A stretch of 64,000 nt of DNA from Orthonyx spaldingii (Eukaryota > Chordata > Aves > Passeriformes > Orthonychidae), in assembly GCA_013397795.1 (NCBI GenBank), contig VZTJ01001766.1, forward strand, positions 210,577 through 274,576, in the 5' to 3' direction. The translations under genes were made by a program, and so were the position numbers. Under the pieces are notes generated by a model. The model saw only the letters and a program-made list of their open reading frames with translations. It was not told where the DNA came from and did no database searches. Positions 1 through 11,274 of the stretch are shown in pieces (the first letter of the stretch is position 1; each line of letters begins with the position of its first letter).

Positions 1-3000
1 AGGTAAATAATTAGTCACCTCAGTTTGTTAAATGGCATGAGGAAGGCAGGATCTGTCAGATGACTCAGCCCTGATGAGGAGAAAAAAATGTGTAACGTCA
101 CAGTGAATATATGGATTTTCCAGGTCTGAGGATGATGTTGCCCAATATATAGTCAGCAGTGTTACCAAAACAGCTCACTCTTAAATTTATCCAGCAACCA
201 AAAAGCATCTGCATGTAATAAGAGAAGGGCTTTGATGTGCATGAAAAAGGGTCTGAGGGATTGTTTCTACCAGCTCTGAGTAGGTGTAAATACCTGATGA
301 TTTCTAGGTCTTACCAATTATTGGAAGTGACATAATTTTGCAGAAAAATAAAGAACTCACATCAAAGAGACGCTTAACATTGTTTTTGACAAAATTACTA
401 TCTTAAAATGCATACACATGAGGACAAAAATGTTCATGAAAAGCTTTCAGTGAAACATTTTAGCAGATTCCATTTCCTCAGTTTCACTTCAGCAATGTTA
501 AAATGTTTTGGTGACAGAGAGAGATCTTGTTTCAACTTGGTTTGAATCATTTTGCATGGCATTGCAATATTAATTGAAATATTTTCAATGTGTGTTATAT
601 TTTATTGTGCTGGGATTTATGCCGCACCTGCCTTTGCTGTGTTTAGTTTTGACATTATCAAAGTGAACTGTTTCAATCGTGTCAGGCCAAACAGCTTATA
701 CATTCTTGCTCCATCAAACATTTTAAAATTTTATGGTTTTTTGTTCAGATTTGGAGCGATAAATTGGAAGCAAATTTGCAGGTTTCCTGGAGGACAAAAA
801 TTCTAATATCCGGCCAACTCTGTCTGTGTGTTTAAAAGGAAACTCTGTTTTCTGGGCATTAAATCTGCAACTTTGGAGAGCTGGTCTGTCTCACAGCTCC
901 ACCAACAACCTGGACATGTCATTTAGAGCTTGACTACATGAGAAAAGTGACTGTATCAGATATCCATGATCACCCAGAGCACATTTGCTCCATGTGCAGG
1001 ATGAATTCCTCTCAGCAGTAGCTCTCCAACCCATACCACTCACCCTAAACTCAACATTTCAGCCTGTGTGAAATGTCAGTTGAGGTCAGATGAATTTTCC
1101 TTTATGCTGACTTCGAGAGAAGCCCAAGGTGAGCACCCAGCTGGAGGTGTCCAACGTTCCCTGCTAGTGCCTGGTGCAATGAATTTTGGCCCAGCCTGAA
1201 CCTGCTCACACCTGTGCACAAAGGCTGTGGCTGCACTGATGCCCCTGTGTCTGTGGGACAAAAAGGGGCTGCAGACTGGACCCCACCCAGCAATGAGGAC
1301 TTAAAGCAAAGCACCACTTCCATCATTTGGTCTGGACATGGTTTCAAGCCCTGCAAGTGGTATGGGCTTTTAAATTCCCACCAAAAGTTAACTCCCTACA
1401 CAAAAATCCCTCCATCTACCAGTCCATCCTATTTGTCAGCTGTAAAATGAGCATTATGAGAAAGCTTTTGTTTCAGCTTGGTCTATCCAGGTATATCAGG
1501 AGCATCTCTTTCCTTGTGTGAGTTCAGGGATGAGTGCAACAGAACTTTGATCTTGTTCAGACCTCATTACCACCCAGAATTACCCACCTATTACAATAGC
1601 TGGCCTTTGGGTTTCCTGCATCACGGAAACATTTTCTTTCTGTGTGCTCAAACACAGCACCACTTAAATACTTAAAACTTCTGCACGAGGAAACAGATTG
1701 CTCTTTCCCTACCACTTTGCCCAGTCTGACTGTGCATCCAGTTTGTAGATCTACACGGACAGCATCAAGCCACTCAGGGTTTTAGGGCAGGACTGGACAC
1801 ACCTCATGAAGGGTCACCCCACTGACACCCAGGACAAACCCCCGTCTGACTTGCTGGGAACAAGGTGATGAGCAGGAGGGTGTCCCACCCCTCATGCAGC
1901 TGCCTGGGGAGCAGAGGGCGGGTGGTCAGGACAAGAAGGGGCAACCAGGGCCACAGCAGATGTTTTCCCATCCCGTCTGGTCTGAGCAGCAGCCCCAGCT
2001 GCCTCTCTGGAGATGATGAAAAGAGGAAGAGCTGTCAAAGACAGACAACGCAGCGGTTTCGGTTGTGCATTTCAGTTCACCTCAAAGACCTTTCTGCTTT
2101 GTTTTTGCAGCGCCTTTGCCTTATTTTCCTTCACATGCAAGTGTTCTGAAGCACCTTCTCATCTTGGGAACCCCTCAGGAGATCTGCGGAAGTGACTGTC
2201 GACTCCCTCCTCTCCTCCACACCCAGGATGGATTTGTAAATCACTTTATTGAGAAAAGAAGTGTGATGGGCTATTTGCACTCCCCTTTCTAGCAGCCCAC
2301 CTTGCTATAAAATGGTCAAACCATGGCCAAGTCTGGGAGACAAACCACAAACCTTTTCTACATCTTCTGGCTTGTTTTTGAAGATCATGCAACTTGCACT
2401 TTTTTTTTTCCCAGCTTCTTGGGCTTGTTGAATAACAAAACAAAAGACAAAAGCTCAAATAAAGTTGCAGCTGCTCAGCACCAGCCCAGCTTTATCACCA
2501 AAGGGGTGTGGAGGCAGAGAAGGGCAGCATGTGGGTACTCTGCTGTGACTCAACAAGGGAAGAAAAGCATCAGAAGGGGCTGATTTTGAAATTGGCATGA
2601 AAAGTTGTTTGATGCCTTGTGTTCCTTGTCTTTCAAAGTGATCTGGGCAGCTACCCCCCTTTCCTGCCCTTCTAGGTCAGAAAACTCAGCTCTCAAATGT
2701 GAGGTGTTTTCTGCTGCTTGCAGAAATATCTGCTCCATTTCTGGGATTTCTCCTCTTCATAGGGCTCCCTTCATAGGTGCTACAGAAGACCATTGAAGAT
2801 GCTGCTCTGGGTCACATCAAAGGCAGAAAAGCCAATTAAATGGTATTTCCCAGCAGCCTGATGATCCCCAGGCTCCCTCCCTTCCACCTGCTGGATACTG
2901 ATTGAGGCTTCTGCTGCATCAACAACTCAACAGAGGTTTTGCTTCCCCCAGGCAAAAGGTACACAGGGATTTCAAGGAGAAACTGGAGTATGAACATGGT

Positions 3001-4248
3001 TGGACACACTGCTGCCCTCTGCGTTAGGCCTGAATCCCTTGACAGCTGGGTCCCACAGGTTAAAAGAAACAAAGAAATCACACAAAGGCAACAGACCAGT
3101 GAGGGCTGTGGTTGCATGAGACAGCAGCATGTTTAAGTTGGTTTTTTGCCTCTTTTCAACCCAAGATCAAGTGCTGAGTATGCAGAGCAAAAGGTCACAG
3201 CAAAAAGCACCTTTGGGCTGACCAGAGCCACAGCATCATGATGCAAAGCAAGACAAAGAGCAGATTTCATCCTCCCTCGTCACTCCAGACCAGAGGTAGA
3301 CAACTGTGAAATCAACGCGAAAGGAGCTGGGATGGGGATAACTGCTCTTTGGGCAAAACTTTCGCAGCAGCCAGTCTGGCCAAGAAACAAAATGAGAAGT
3401 TTGTCACCAAATTACCTCCAAGCCCATCTCATACCACAATGTTCAGCAGGTGTTTGACTCTGAGCCCTCCATTCACCTTCCAGCCCCACCGAAAAATTTT
3501 ACAAACAGCCTAAGGGACATTAACATGTATTTTAGCACCTTAATTATCAGTGGAGAATTTATGTGGACAACTCATGAAGAATTTATCTCCCCTTTCTGAA
3601 GGATGAGCTATGTCTAACTTTACTCCAGACAAACCTACCTCTTAAAGCACCAATCTGTGTGGAACACTCATTTTGAAATAAAAATGACTGAATTTCATCA
3701 AAGACTGACTTTCACCAGCAGGATGAAACTTGTTTTTCAGACCAACGTCCAATACTTGCATTGATGGGGCAAACAGTGCAAAACCCAAATGTCTTTATTT
3801 TTGTGCAAAATTTACATACAGAAACGTCTCCAGAGCATTTACTGTGTGACTTAGAGAAAACAGCTTAATTTGGGGCTTCCATTTCCTCTTCTTTAAAGGG
3901 GTGTGCTATTTATGCATTTTTCAGTTTAAATAGCATGGAGCAGGTGCATCAAACTCGCACGTGCTGCAGACCTGGGATTTACCCAGTGGGCATCAGTGGG
4001 AAGGGGATCAATATCTTTGGAGGGGACATGAAGCTCTCCGTCACTCTGGGTGGCTGTAGACACAGAAGTTTGTCATTTAAACTGTACTGATAGACCATGG
4101 AAAGAAACAGCCACCCACCTAAACTGCCTTATTTCCATTATCTTAGGAAAAAATTCATCAGGGCTGTTTAACACGTGCTGCTCACCCTCATATTTACTAT
4201 GTGGGGGATTAAAATCCTCACATTAGCCCTGAATCTCAATATACCACT

Positions 4249-4620
4249 ATGGTAGCAATACCTTTTACACCTCTAGAGCCCCAACCACAGCAGTGGCTTA
4301 TTGGGGTGCCTGCCACCCCCATGGCAAAAGCTGAATTGTTAATGGTAAGTGTGGAGTTAAAAGCAGAGTTGACAGAGCCTGGGTTTTACATCCCCGTTGC
4401 TGTGAGCAGAGAGGCAGTTTCAGAGGGGAAAACTAAAATAGCACAGCACAAACTAAGAGGAAACCACCTTCCCTGGCTATCAGGAAACCAAAACCAAACA
4501 AGGGTTAACTGGGCAGAGCCAGCACTGACTGTAAGTGGGAGGCTTGGGTTTTATTTTATTGTTGTCATTAATTTCCTTCCTTTTACTTTCAGTAGAGGAG
4601 CACAGGGTTATTTACATTAG
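4249..4620 (+). other. Unrecognised 123-codon open frame with splice-like sites (hypothesis)
   Basis: This ATG-to-stop frame of 123 codons is not inside a recognisable repeat, and its translation is less biased than most chance frames nearby. Consensus donor words GTAAGT lie at 4345-4350 and 4531-4536. A pyrimidine-rich acceptor-like TTTTACTTTCAG ends at 4592. No domain, signal peptide or family is recognised. The frame is short, and frames of this size arise by chance in 64 kb of moderately GC-rich vertebrate DNA, so a chance frame or a non-coding exon is more likely than a protein gene. Confidence 0.1.
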
Positions 4621-4786
4621 ACACAGCTGTGCCCCACTGAGGTATATACACCAGAAGAAACTTTAGGAGTAAGAGAAAAAAGCAGCTGAAGGGACATGGA
4701 TGATTTCTGGTGCTAACACCAAGGGCTTGTGCCATTTTTTCCCTGTGAAGCACACTGTGACAATGCCAGTCCCCCACATCCTTGCT

Positions 4787-4836
4787 GGGGTGTCAGGAGG
4801 AGGGATGTCATGTGTGGGGTGTCAGAAGGACGGATG
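4787..4836. repeat. Imperfect tandem duplication, about 29-bp period
   Basis: The stretch beginning GGGGTGTCAGGAGGAGGGAT at 4787 recurs at 4816 as GGGGTGTCAGAAGGACGGAT. The two copies match at 19 of 21 compared positions. It is a local two-copy duplication with no larger repeat context. Confidence 0.7.
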
Positions 4837-6699
4837 AGCTACTCTCACATGAGATGCCAGTGATATGCTGGATCATTTTCTTTAATCATGCTTGTATTGC
4901 AGAAATAAGTAAGAGAGACTTGGCTGGAGCTGTAGGTTCCAGAGTTAATGAACTGGAGCAGATCATGCCCTTTGCTGCACATCCCTGCTCAGAAGAAGGC
5001 TCTGTGCCTGTTTCCATTTTTGCATACGGGAGGGTGGGTTCCTTTCCCTCAGAGCAGGGGGATAGAGGCAGCAAAGCCTGCATGACTCTGCCCAAACCAC
5101 TCCCTTTCTTTATACATTTCCTTTCTTCCTCCTATTTGGCTGTCTCAGCTAATTAGATTATTAAAACATGTGCCTTTTGTGCAGCTCCGGGGACGGTGGG
5201 GACCTGACCTTGCCAGTGGCTCCACACACAAACGCTCGCTCAAAGCAAGGGATGAGTTCCCCACAGCCACCTCCACCCTGTTCCCCCCTCTGCTCCCTGG
5301 GACCTTGTTTATCTCAACGCCAGCTGAGTTTCCCAGGGAAACCCAGCACAAGGCATTTGCCAGACGATCCCTTTGTGCAGCTGAGCCCGAACTCGCTGCG
5401 AGACTGTTTTTGCCGAAATCATGAATTCACCAGGGCTCACAGCTCCCCTCCCGAGGCCATTCCTCCACGGCATCCCTGCGTGGTCTTGGTGGACACAGGG
5501 TTGTGGAAAAGCTGGGAGCCTCAGCGGGAACCAAAGCACTTCACGCTCCTGGCACATCCAGAAGTCAACGCCTCATTGCTACACGGCTTCCCTCCCTCCC
5601 AGGTTTCTGCACAGCCGGCCAGAGGCTTTATTTATGGGCTGGGATGCTCAGCAGTGAAATGGTTAGAGCTCTTGGCATCGGGGGGGTCATAATTACCCTT
5701 CCAAGTTAACACCCATTGAGATGAATGGGAGCACACCCTTTTCTGAGGGTGTTATTGTTGCAGTCTGCCTGGCCCTGGACTCAAAGGCGAGAGCTTACCT
5801 TGGTTTGCAACCAGAAAGACTGGAAAGCTCCTCTCCCCTTCTGTCTCTCTGGTTGTTTTTTTTAATAGGAAAAGGAAAGTTTGCTTTTGCAGATTTGTGG
5901 GGAATGGTGAAACCATGTAATTTGGGTCTGATGGTGCTGAGCACCTATGAAGTTGCCTGGCTTTGGAGAGCAGGAAAGGGCTGGAGTTCCTCTGGGAACT
6001 GAGCTCCTGGGTTCCTGTTGGCAGCAGGGAAAAGCTGCTGTTCTATCTTTTCCTCATATCTGAGAAAAGGCTGAACCTAATGAGGAGCTGGAGCTGCTCA
6101 CCATAAAACTGCTGGGGTGTCCCACACTTGGCTGCTGCAGGCACACCCTGGGGTACAGCCACTGTCCCGCAGCAGCTCCGCTGCCGTGTCCATCTGAGAG
6201 ATGGAGCTGGGCTAAGCCCGGGGCTGCAGCCTGGCCTGGACCTCCCTCCAAGGGCATCTCCCTGCCTTTCCCTCCAAGTATCTCTGGCAAACCATAAGTA
6301 ATGGAAAAGGGATGAGCCCTGACCTGGAATGAGACACCTGCAGCCTGTGGCTGCTTCAGCCATCAGGTGTTGTTCTGGGTACAGCAGAGGAGCTGCCAAC
6401 CCCACGGCGGAGGAGATGCTCACCCCACCTGCCTGCCAGAAGTTGCTTGCCCCTGAGCAGAAGGAGTTGGCTGTGGAGGCAGAATGTCTGCTCTTTAATC
6501 CCCAATCCCATCCTGGCACACCTTACCCATTTCAGCACCCGTTACCATTCCCTGGGAATCCACAGTCAGAGCAGCTAAAACCAGCTGGGATCACAAACTG
6601 GTGCCTGGAGGCCACGTTTGCAGGAGGAGATGTTTACTGAGCAGCCCAGAGGGACTCCACTCCACGAGCTGGTGTTTCGTGTTGGGATAACAAACTCAC

Positions 6700-6823
6700 C
6701 TCAGGGGCTTGTGTGCACTTGAAAGGGTTCAGGTGGGGGAAGCAGCAAAACACCTGTCCCCCAGGGAAGATGCAGACTTTGCCATCAGAGGAGAGCTTTG
6801 GCGTGGATGGTCTGGAGCAGATC
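6700..6823 (-). other. Candidate 124-bp exon, unknown product (hypothesis)
   Basis: Read on the minus strand, an acceptor-like TTTATTTTATTTTAG ends at 6824. An open stretch of 41 codons follows one leading base, then a strong donor-like CCTGAG/GTGAGT with its GT at 6698-6699. The interval is open in that frame, and the predicted peptide contains four cysteines and the segment DGKVCIFPGGQVFCCFPHL. I do not recognise the product. An internal alternative donor (GACAG/GTGTTT) also exists. Neither flank shows a partner exon, so coincidence of common AG and GTGAGT words is a serious alternative. Confidence 0.12.
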
Positions 6824-7262
6824 CTAAAATAAAATAAACTATCCTGGCACAAGGGTTTCCTCTCTTGATTAACATGAGTTATACATTTATCAGGGGTACT
6901 AAGGGCCTGTAATGCTGCCCACCCTGCTCATGGCATGCAGGTAACCCAGGGAACATAACAAAAACCAACACCTTTACCACTCCACAATATCCCCTTGCAG
7001 CTGCTTTCCCTCTAAGGTGCAAATGAGATTTGCAAACGCCCATGTGCCAGGGGTTATTTGCAGGAAAAATTATGCTGGCTAGGGGATTGAGGGTGTTTCC
7101 ATCCACGCTTTTCAGTGTAGTAAAACAAGGCTGAGGCACAGGCTGCCTGGCGTGCAGCAGGAGCAGCCCTAAGGCCTCAGGTGCTTAGGATTTACATCCC
7201 CTTGGAGCTTCCCTGTGTTTGTTTGTGCAGCCAAGGCCCCGTGGGGATAACGGCAGGATGCT

Positions 7263-7291
7263 CTGTGTGTGTGTGTGATACAGACACACAC
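7263..7291. repeat. Short (GT)n/(CA)n inverted microsatellite
   Basis: A run of about eight TG dinucleotides is followed, after a GATACAG spacer, by a short ACACACAC run. The two halves are complementary and could fold as a small hairpin. It is an ordinary degenerate microsatellite. Confidence 0.8.
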
Positions 7292-8411
7292 CTGTATGCA
7301 CAAACACAACCATGGCTGGACAGATAATCCCAGGGCAAACCATTTCCTATAACCTTCTCCTTCAGCTCCCAAAGGCATCAGAGCCAGGGTGGTGAGGGGA
7401 TCTGGGCACCCCATGGGTTGGCAGCACCCATTTCTGGGGATTGTGCTCCTCCTGACCCCTCTGCTCCGACCACCTGGCCACAGGCAACCTCTGTATCCTG
7501 CAAAATCACACCTCAAGCACAGCGCCAGCACATTCAGGTCCAATTAGTTCAAAATCAGGAGGCAAGCCCCCAGATTCCTGAGGTGGGAAAGAAAATCATT
7601 ACTACGGTCTCATTTGCTTTTCTAATGGTTACCCTTGATCAAAAAGGCTTCAAATACACTGAAAATAAATTCCAGTTAATAGAGTCCTGCAAAGCTGCGG
7701 ACTTTGAAGAGGTTTGGTTTTAAGAAAAAACATTGGTAAAGGGCAGGATTGTCAAAGAAGTTGGAGAAATCTGGGCGTCATTTCTGCAGAAACGAAACTG
7801 CTCCTGCTCCGCGTGCAGCCTGTAAACACCTGAGTGGGTCCAAGAGCAAGGAAGTTAAGTGAAATCACATGATCTTCTATAAAAACTTCAGGAATCAGAT
7901 GTGAACTGGTTCTGTGAGCTGAGGATAATGCAGACGTGTAATAAATAAGGGAAGAGAAACGTGGTTGCAAAGAAATCCACTCCTAAGTAAATCTTTATCT
8001 AAACATGCTGCTCAGAATTGCTCAGCCTGTGCTGCTGTGACTGTGCTCCCCTTTATTTCACAGAGCAGCAGCAGATAAAATATCATTAAAAACCCTCTTC
8101 CCACCCAGTTATACCAAATAAAGAGGTTTTGCCAGCCTGAGAAATTTGTATGCTTGCAACCAGAGATGCAAATCACGGTCCGCCTGGCAAATCCCTGCAT
8201 GGCAGTTCTTATTTTTGCGCAGTGATGACTTTGCTGTGTGCTGTTTGTTTTTCCTGGTTCAGCTGGGAGTCAGGTGCTTTATGTAAAAGCAAAAGGTGAT
8301 GCTTTGCTCAAAAATAAAGTGCTGCTTGAGTGATCATGGGCTGCTTTACAGACAGTCTGAAAACAAGAACCCAAGAAGAACTGGTGCAAATATCTCTGTG
8401 CAAAACCACAT

Positions 8412-8668
8412 TAGAATCATAGAATCATAAAATGGCTTGGGTTGGAAGGGACCTTAAAGAACATCTCATTCCACTCTCCTGCCACGGACAGGAACACCTT
8501 GCACCAAATCAGTTTGCTCAGAGTCCTATCCAGCCTCACCTTGAACATTTCCAGGGATGGGGCATCCACAGCTTCTCAGGGCAATCTGTTGCAGTGCCTC
8601 ACCACCCTCAGAGGAAAAAAATTCCTCTTTACATTTAATCTAAATCTCCCCTCATCCTCTATCAGCCC
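8412..8668 (-). mobile_element. CR1 LINE, 5'-truncated 3' end
   Basis: On the plus strand this begins with tandem AATCATAGAATCATAAAATG followed by GGTTGGAAGGGACCTTAAAG, the reverse complement of the avian CR1 3' untranslated end. The familiar CR1 phrases TTGAACATTTCCAGGGATGG, GGGCAATCTGTTGCAGTGCC and ATTTAATCTAAATCTCCCCT follow. Only the last ~260 bp of the several-kb element is present, so there is no intact reverse transcriptase. CR1 is the dominant non-LTR retrotransposon of birds. 5' truncation is its normal state. Confidence 0.96.
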
Positions 8669-9647
8669 ATGCAGAAATTACTGTGGGTATGTGCTGATGA
8701 GAGCTGTGTGAGCATCACCCTTCAAATTTAAGTTGTTGCAACAAGTTATGTGTCTTTTGTTTTCAGAGCACTGACTGTGGAAAATGCTCACAGCAGGGTA
8801 ACCCAGCCCAGGAGCAGCCCAGCACCAGCAATTTTCCTCCTTTTCACACAGTTCCTTGACTTGTTCCACATCCCATGAGCTGGGATGGAGTCATCTGAGG
8901 GATTTCTGCACTGAGCTGCAGTGATGGGGCAAAGTGCAGGGGCTGCAAAGCCTCGGTGAGACCCAGCTGCTGGCTCAGCACCGGTGGGCCAGGGCTGAGC
9001 AGGGTGCACGGGTGAGTCAGGTTAGCTGATGGGAAAAGTCACTGTGGTTTCGTGGTTGGAGCCCAGGCCAGCACAGCAGAAGAGCTGAGAGCTCTTGCTC
9101 CATCTGTCACCAGCTTCCTCTGCGAGCTGGAGTGTTTATTCACACACCCGAGACTTGGAAAAGAGCTCGGAAAGCTGTTTTCTTTCCAACCCAGCTGACT
9201 GTGCCTCGGATTAGAACGGCACCGGCGAGAGAGAGCAGCAACCTCCCTCTCCATGCCCACGTAACAGAGATGAGCTCTGCTCTGCTAATATTTGCAGGCA
9301 GTGGGTTTGGTCAGACTCTAATGATCACCTTTCTTACTTCACAGGACTTCCTTCTCGTGCCCATCTGCAGGGCTCGTGTCCTCAGCTGTCAGCTGTGTAA
9401 ATTTGCTGAAAAGCAGAACTGCGCAAATAACTGATAGGGGTGAGGGGGGGCCAGGCCGGAAAAAATCAACGTATTTGCCATGGGGTAACCAGAAACGGCA
9501 TTTTAATGAAATAACTGTGTTCTGGGCCAAGCAAACACTTCGTCCAACCACAGTGATCTCTTCAGTATTTTTATAAATTGCTCAGCTAATGTGTTAATAT
9601 GAGAGAAGCTTCAAAGAGAAGTGAAATATTTCTGCTAAAAAAATAAC

Positions 9648-9663
9648 TTTTTTTTTTTTTTTT
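9648..9663. repeat. Poly(T) tract, 16 bases
   Basis: An uninterrupted run of T follows ATAAC and precedes CACTGGG. No recognisable retrocopy or SINE body adjoins it on either side. Confidence 0.95.
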
Positions 9664-10139
9664 CACTGGGGAATAATTTCCTGAAATTGCTTTCAGTCGG
9701 TGAAACATTGCAGTCAAGCCCATCTGCATATTTTGGAAGAGAAAAAATTGCTTTCTTCCACCTCGCATCTTCCCTGGCTGTTAGCTTAACTGTATCCTCA
9801 CCCATTTCATCCCCTTTACTTGCTTCCTCCTTTTCTCCTGTAACAAATGTGAATTTCCTGTCTTTTTTTTTTTCCACCCTGCCTAACCCATTATCTGATC
9901 TGTGCTCTCTCAGTCCTGACCTCTCCTTCCTCCAGCTGACCTCCTGATATCCATTTATCTCCTACTTCCCAAATCCACCTCTTCCCGTTTTCTTTCCCAT
10001 AGCCATGGATTGCAGAGCAGCCCCAGGGAGGGGTCTGCTGGGTGTTACAGGAATAAGAGCAGAGGAAAAGGAATAAATCCAAACCCAAGCTGTACAGGGC
10101 TGGGAACAGAGCTCCATGGCAATACTCCCTGGGCATTTA

Positions 10140-10300
10140 TACTCTGATAACCTGAATTAAAACTCCGAATCCCGCATCCTTCCATTGTAAGTGTGAAGTT
10201 AGCATTGTTCGGCGCTTATCCCCAAGGATGTGGGCTTCAATTAATGGGATCCCTTCATGACACTCATTAACCCTGCTCAGCGTTAGGTGCTGTGAATGGG
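10140..10300. promoter_or_regulatory. Candidate conserved non-coding element
   Basis: This stretch is free of recognisable repeats and low-complexity sequence. It contains TAAT-core homeodomain words (TTCAATTAATGGGATC, CACTCATTAACC) and several CpG sites kept in otherwise AT-balanced DNA. That texture is typical of vertebrate conserved non-coding elements, but conservation itself cannot be seen from one sequence. Confidence 0.15.
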
Positions 10301-10662
10301 GCGCTGGGACTCGGCCCTCCAGGTTGCTCTCCACCCTGGTGAGATCCAATAAAGCCTTTTCCAGGCTCCTTCCCAGCTGCTCCTCACAACAAACATCTGA
10401 AGGTGGCCGGGAGCCAGCGCCGGGCTGGGACGGAGATGCGGTGCTCATACAGCCGGTATCTGATCACGTACGGAGAACAGGGATCGCTAATAAAAGCCAG
10501 GGCTCCTCGGAGGGCAACTTTGAGAGCCAGCAGGACACAAGAAAGGGAGCTAAATATTCCCTCCCCCTCCTCCACAACTCTTTTGTTGACAGCTAGCTTC
10601 CTCCCTCCTTGCCGTAAAACAGCGAAGCAGTGGGACATCTGAGCTCCTCTCCCTGGAATCCA

Positions 10663-10904
10663 GTGACCAGGACACAAGGGAATGGTTCAAAGCTATGCCT
10701 GAGGAGGTTTAGACAGGACATTGGGAAGTATTTATTTACTGGAAGGGTGGCCAAACACTGGAACAGGCTTCCTAAAGAGGTGGTCCATGCCCCAGGCCTA
10801 TCAGTATTTGAGAGGCATTTGGACAGTGTTTTAAATTTGGTCAGTCCTAAACTGGTCAGGCAGTTGGACCAGATGATCATTCAAGGTCCCTTCCAACTGA
10901 AATC
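10663..10904 (+). mobile_element. CR1 LINE, 5'-truncated, running into a pyrimidine tract
   Basis: The copy starts near GTGACCAGGACACAAGGGAA and continues through GGAGGTTTAGACAGGACATT, GGTGGCCAAACACTGGAACA and GGACCAGATGATCATTCAAG to the 3' signature GGTCCCTTCCAACTGAAAT. Where CR1 normally ends in short ATTCTATG-like repeats, this copy passes straight into a (TCTCC)n tract. It is about 240 bp long with no intact coding region. It is diverged from the other plus-strand copies and may be an older subfamily. Confidence 0.93.
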
Positions 10905-11274
10905 TCTCCTCTCCTCTCCTCTCCTCTTCCCTCCCTTCCCCTCCCTCCCCCTCCCCCCCCCNNNNNNNNNNNNNNNNNNNNNNNNNNNNNNNNNNNNNNN
11001 NNNNNNNNNNNNNNNNNNNNNNNNNNNNNNNNNNNNNNNNNNNNNNNNNNNNNNNNNNNNNNNNNNNNNNNNNNNNNNNNNNNNNNNNNNNNNNNNNNNN
11101 NNNNNNNNNNNNNNNNNNNNNNNNNNNNNNNNNNNNNNNNNNNNNNNNNNNNNNNNNNNNNNNNNNNNNNNNNNNNNNNNNNNNNNNNNNNNNNTCCTCT
11201 CCTCTCCTCTCCTCTCCTCTCCCTTCTCCCTTCTCCCTTCTCCCTTCTCCCTTCTCCCTTCTCCCTTCTCCCTC
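10904..11274. repeat. Polypyrimidine satellite-like tract interrupted by an assembly gap
   Basis: The left arm (10904-10961) runs from (CTCTC)n through CCCTCCCTTCC-type sequence to a run of C. The right arm (11195-11274) is (TCCTC)n followed by a regular (CCCTTCT)n array. All bases between the arms are N. The opposite strand is almost pure purine, with several runs of three or more G at the left arm. The repeat begins exactly at the CR1 3' end, so it probably grew from the CR1 tail. Confidence 0.95.
10962..11194. other. Assembly gap (N), 233 positions
   Basis: An unbroken run of N lies inside the pyrimidine tract. The true length is unknown because gap sizes at simple repeats are estimates. 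Any open frame crossing it is meaningless. Confidence 0.99.

Larger units (their letters stand above)
1..8411. other. Unique non-coding sequence, no gene recognised
   Basis: No open frame here shows a recognisable domain, and the frames overlap on both strands as expected by chance. The block holds an AP-1-like TGACTCA word at 61-67, a possible MIR-like scrap around 1430-1455 (CTGTAAAATGAGCATTATGA), an imperfect tandem duplication near 4.8 kb, an inverted-repeat motif at 5712-5732, and a short GT/CA inverted microsatellite near 7.27 kb. Two exon-like candidates (4249-4620 plus, 6700-6823 minus) are listed separately. No CR1 copy is visible. It could be intergenic or part of a long intron, which the sequence alone does not decide. 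Confidence 0.6.
8669..10662. other. Unique non-coding sequence between CR1 copies
   Basis: No gene is recognised. The block contains a 16-base T run at 9648-9663, a shorter T run near 9864-9874 and pyrimidine-rich sequence at about 9800-9970. The stretch about 10140-10300 carries homeodomain-type words (CAATTAATGGG) and looks less degenerate than its surroundings, so it is listed as a candidate conserved element. The part about 10400-10520 has a modest local rise in CpG. Open frames here are short and overlapping. Confidence 0.6.
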
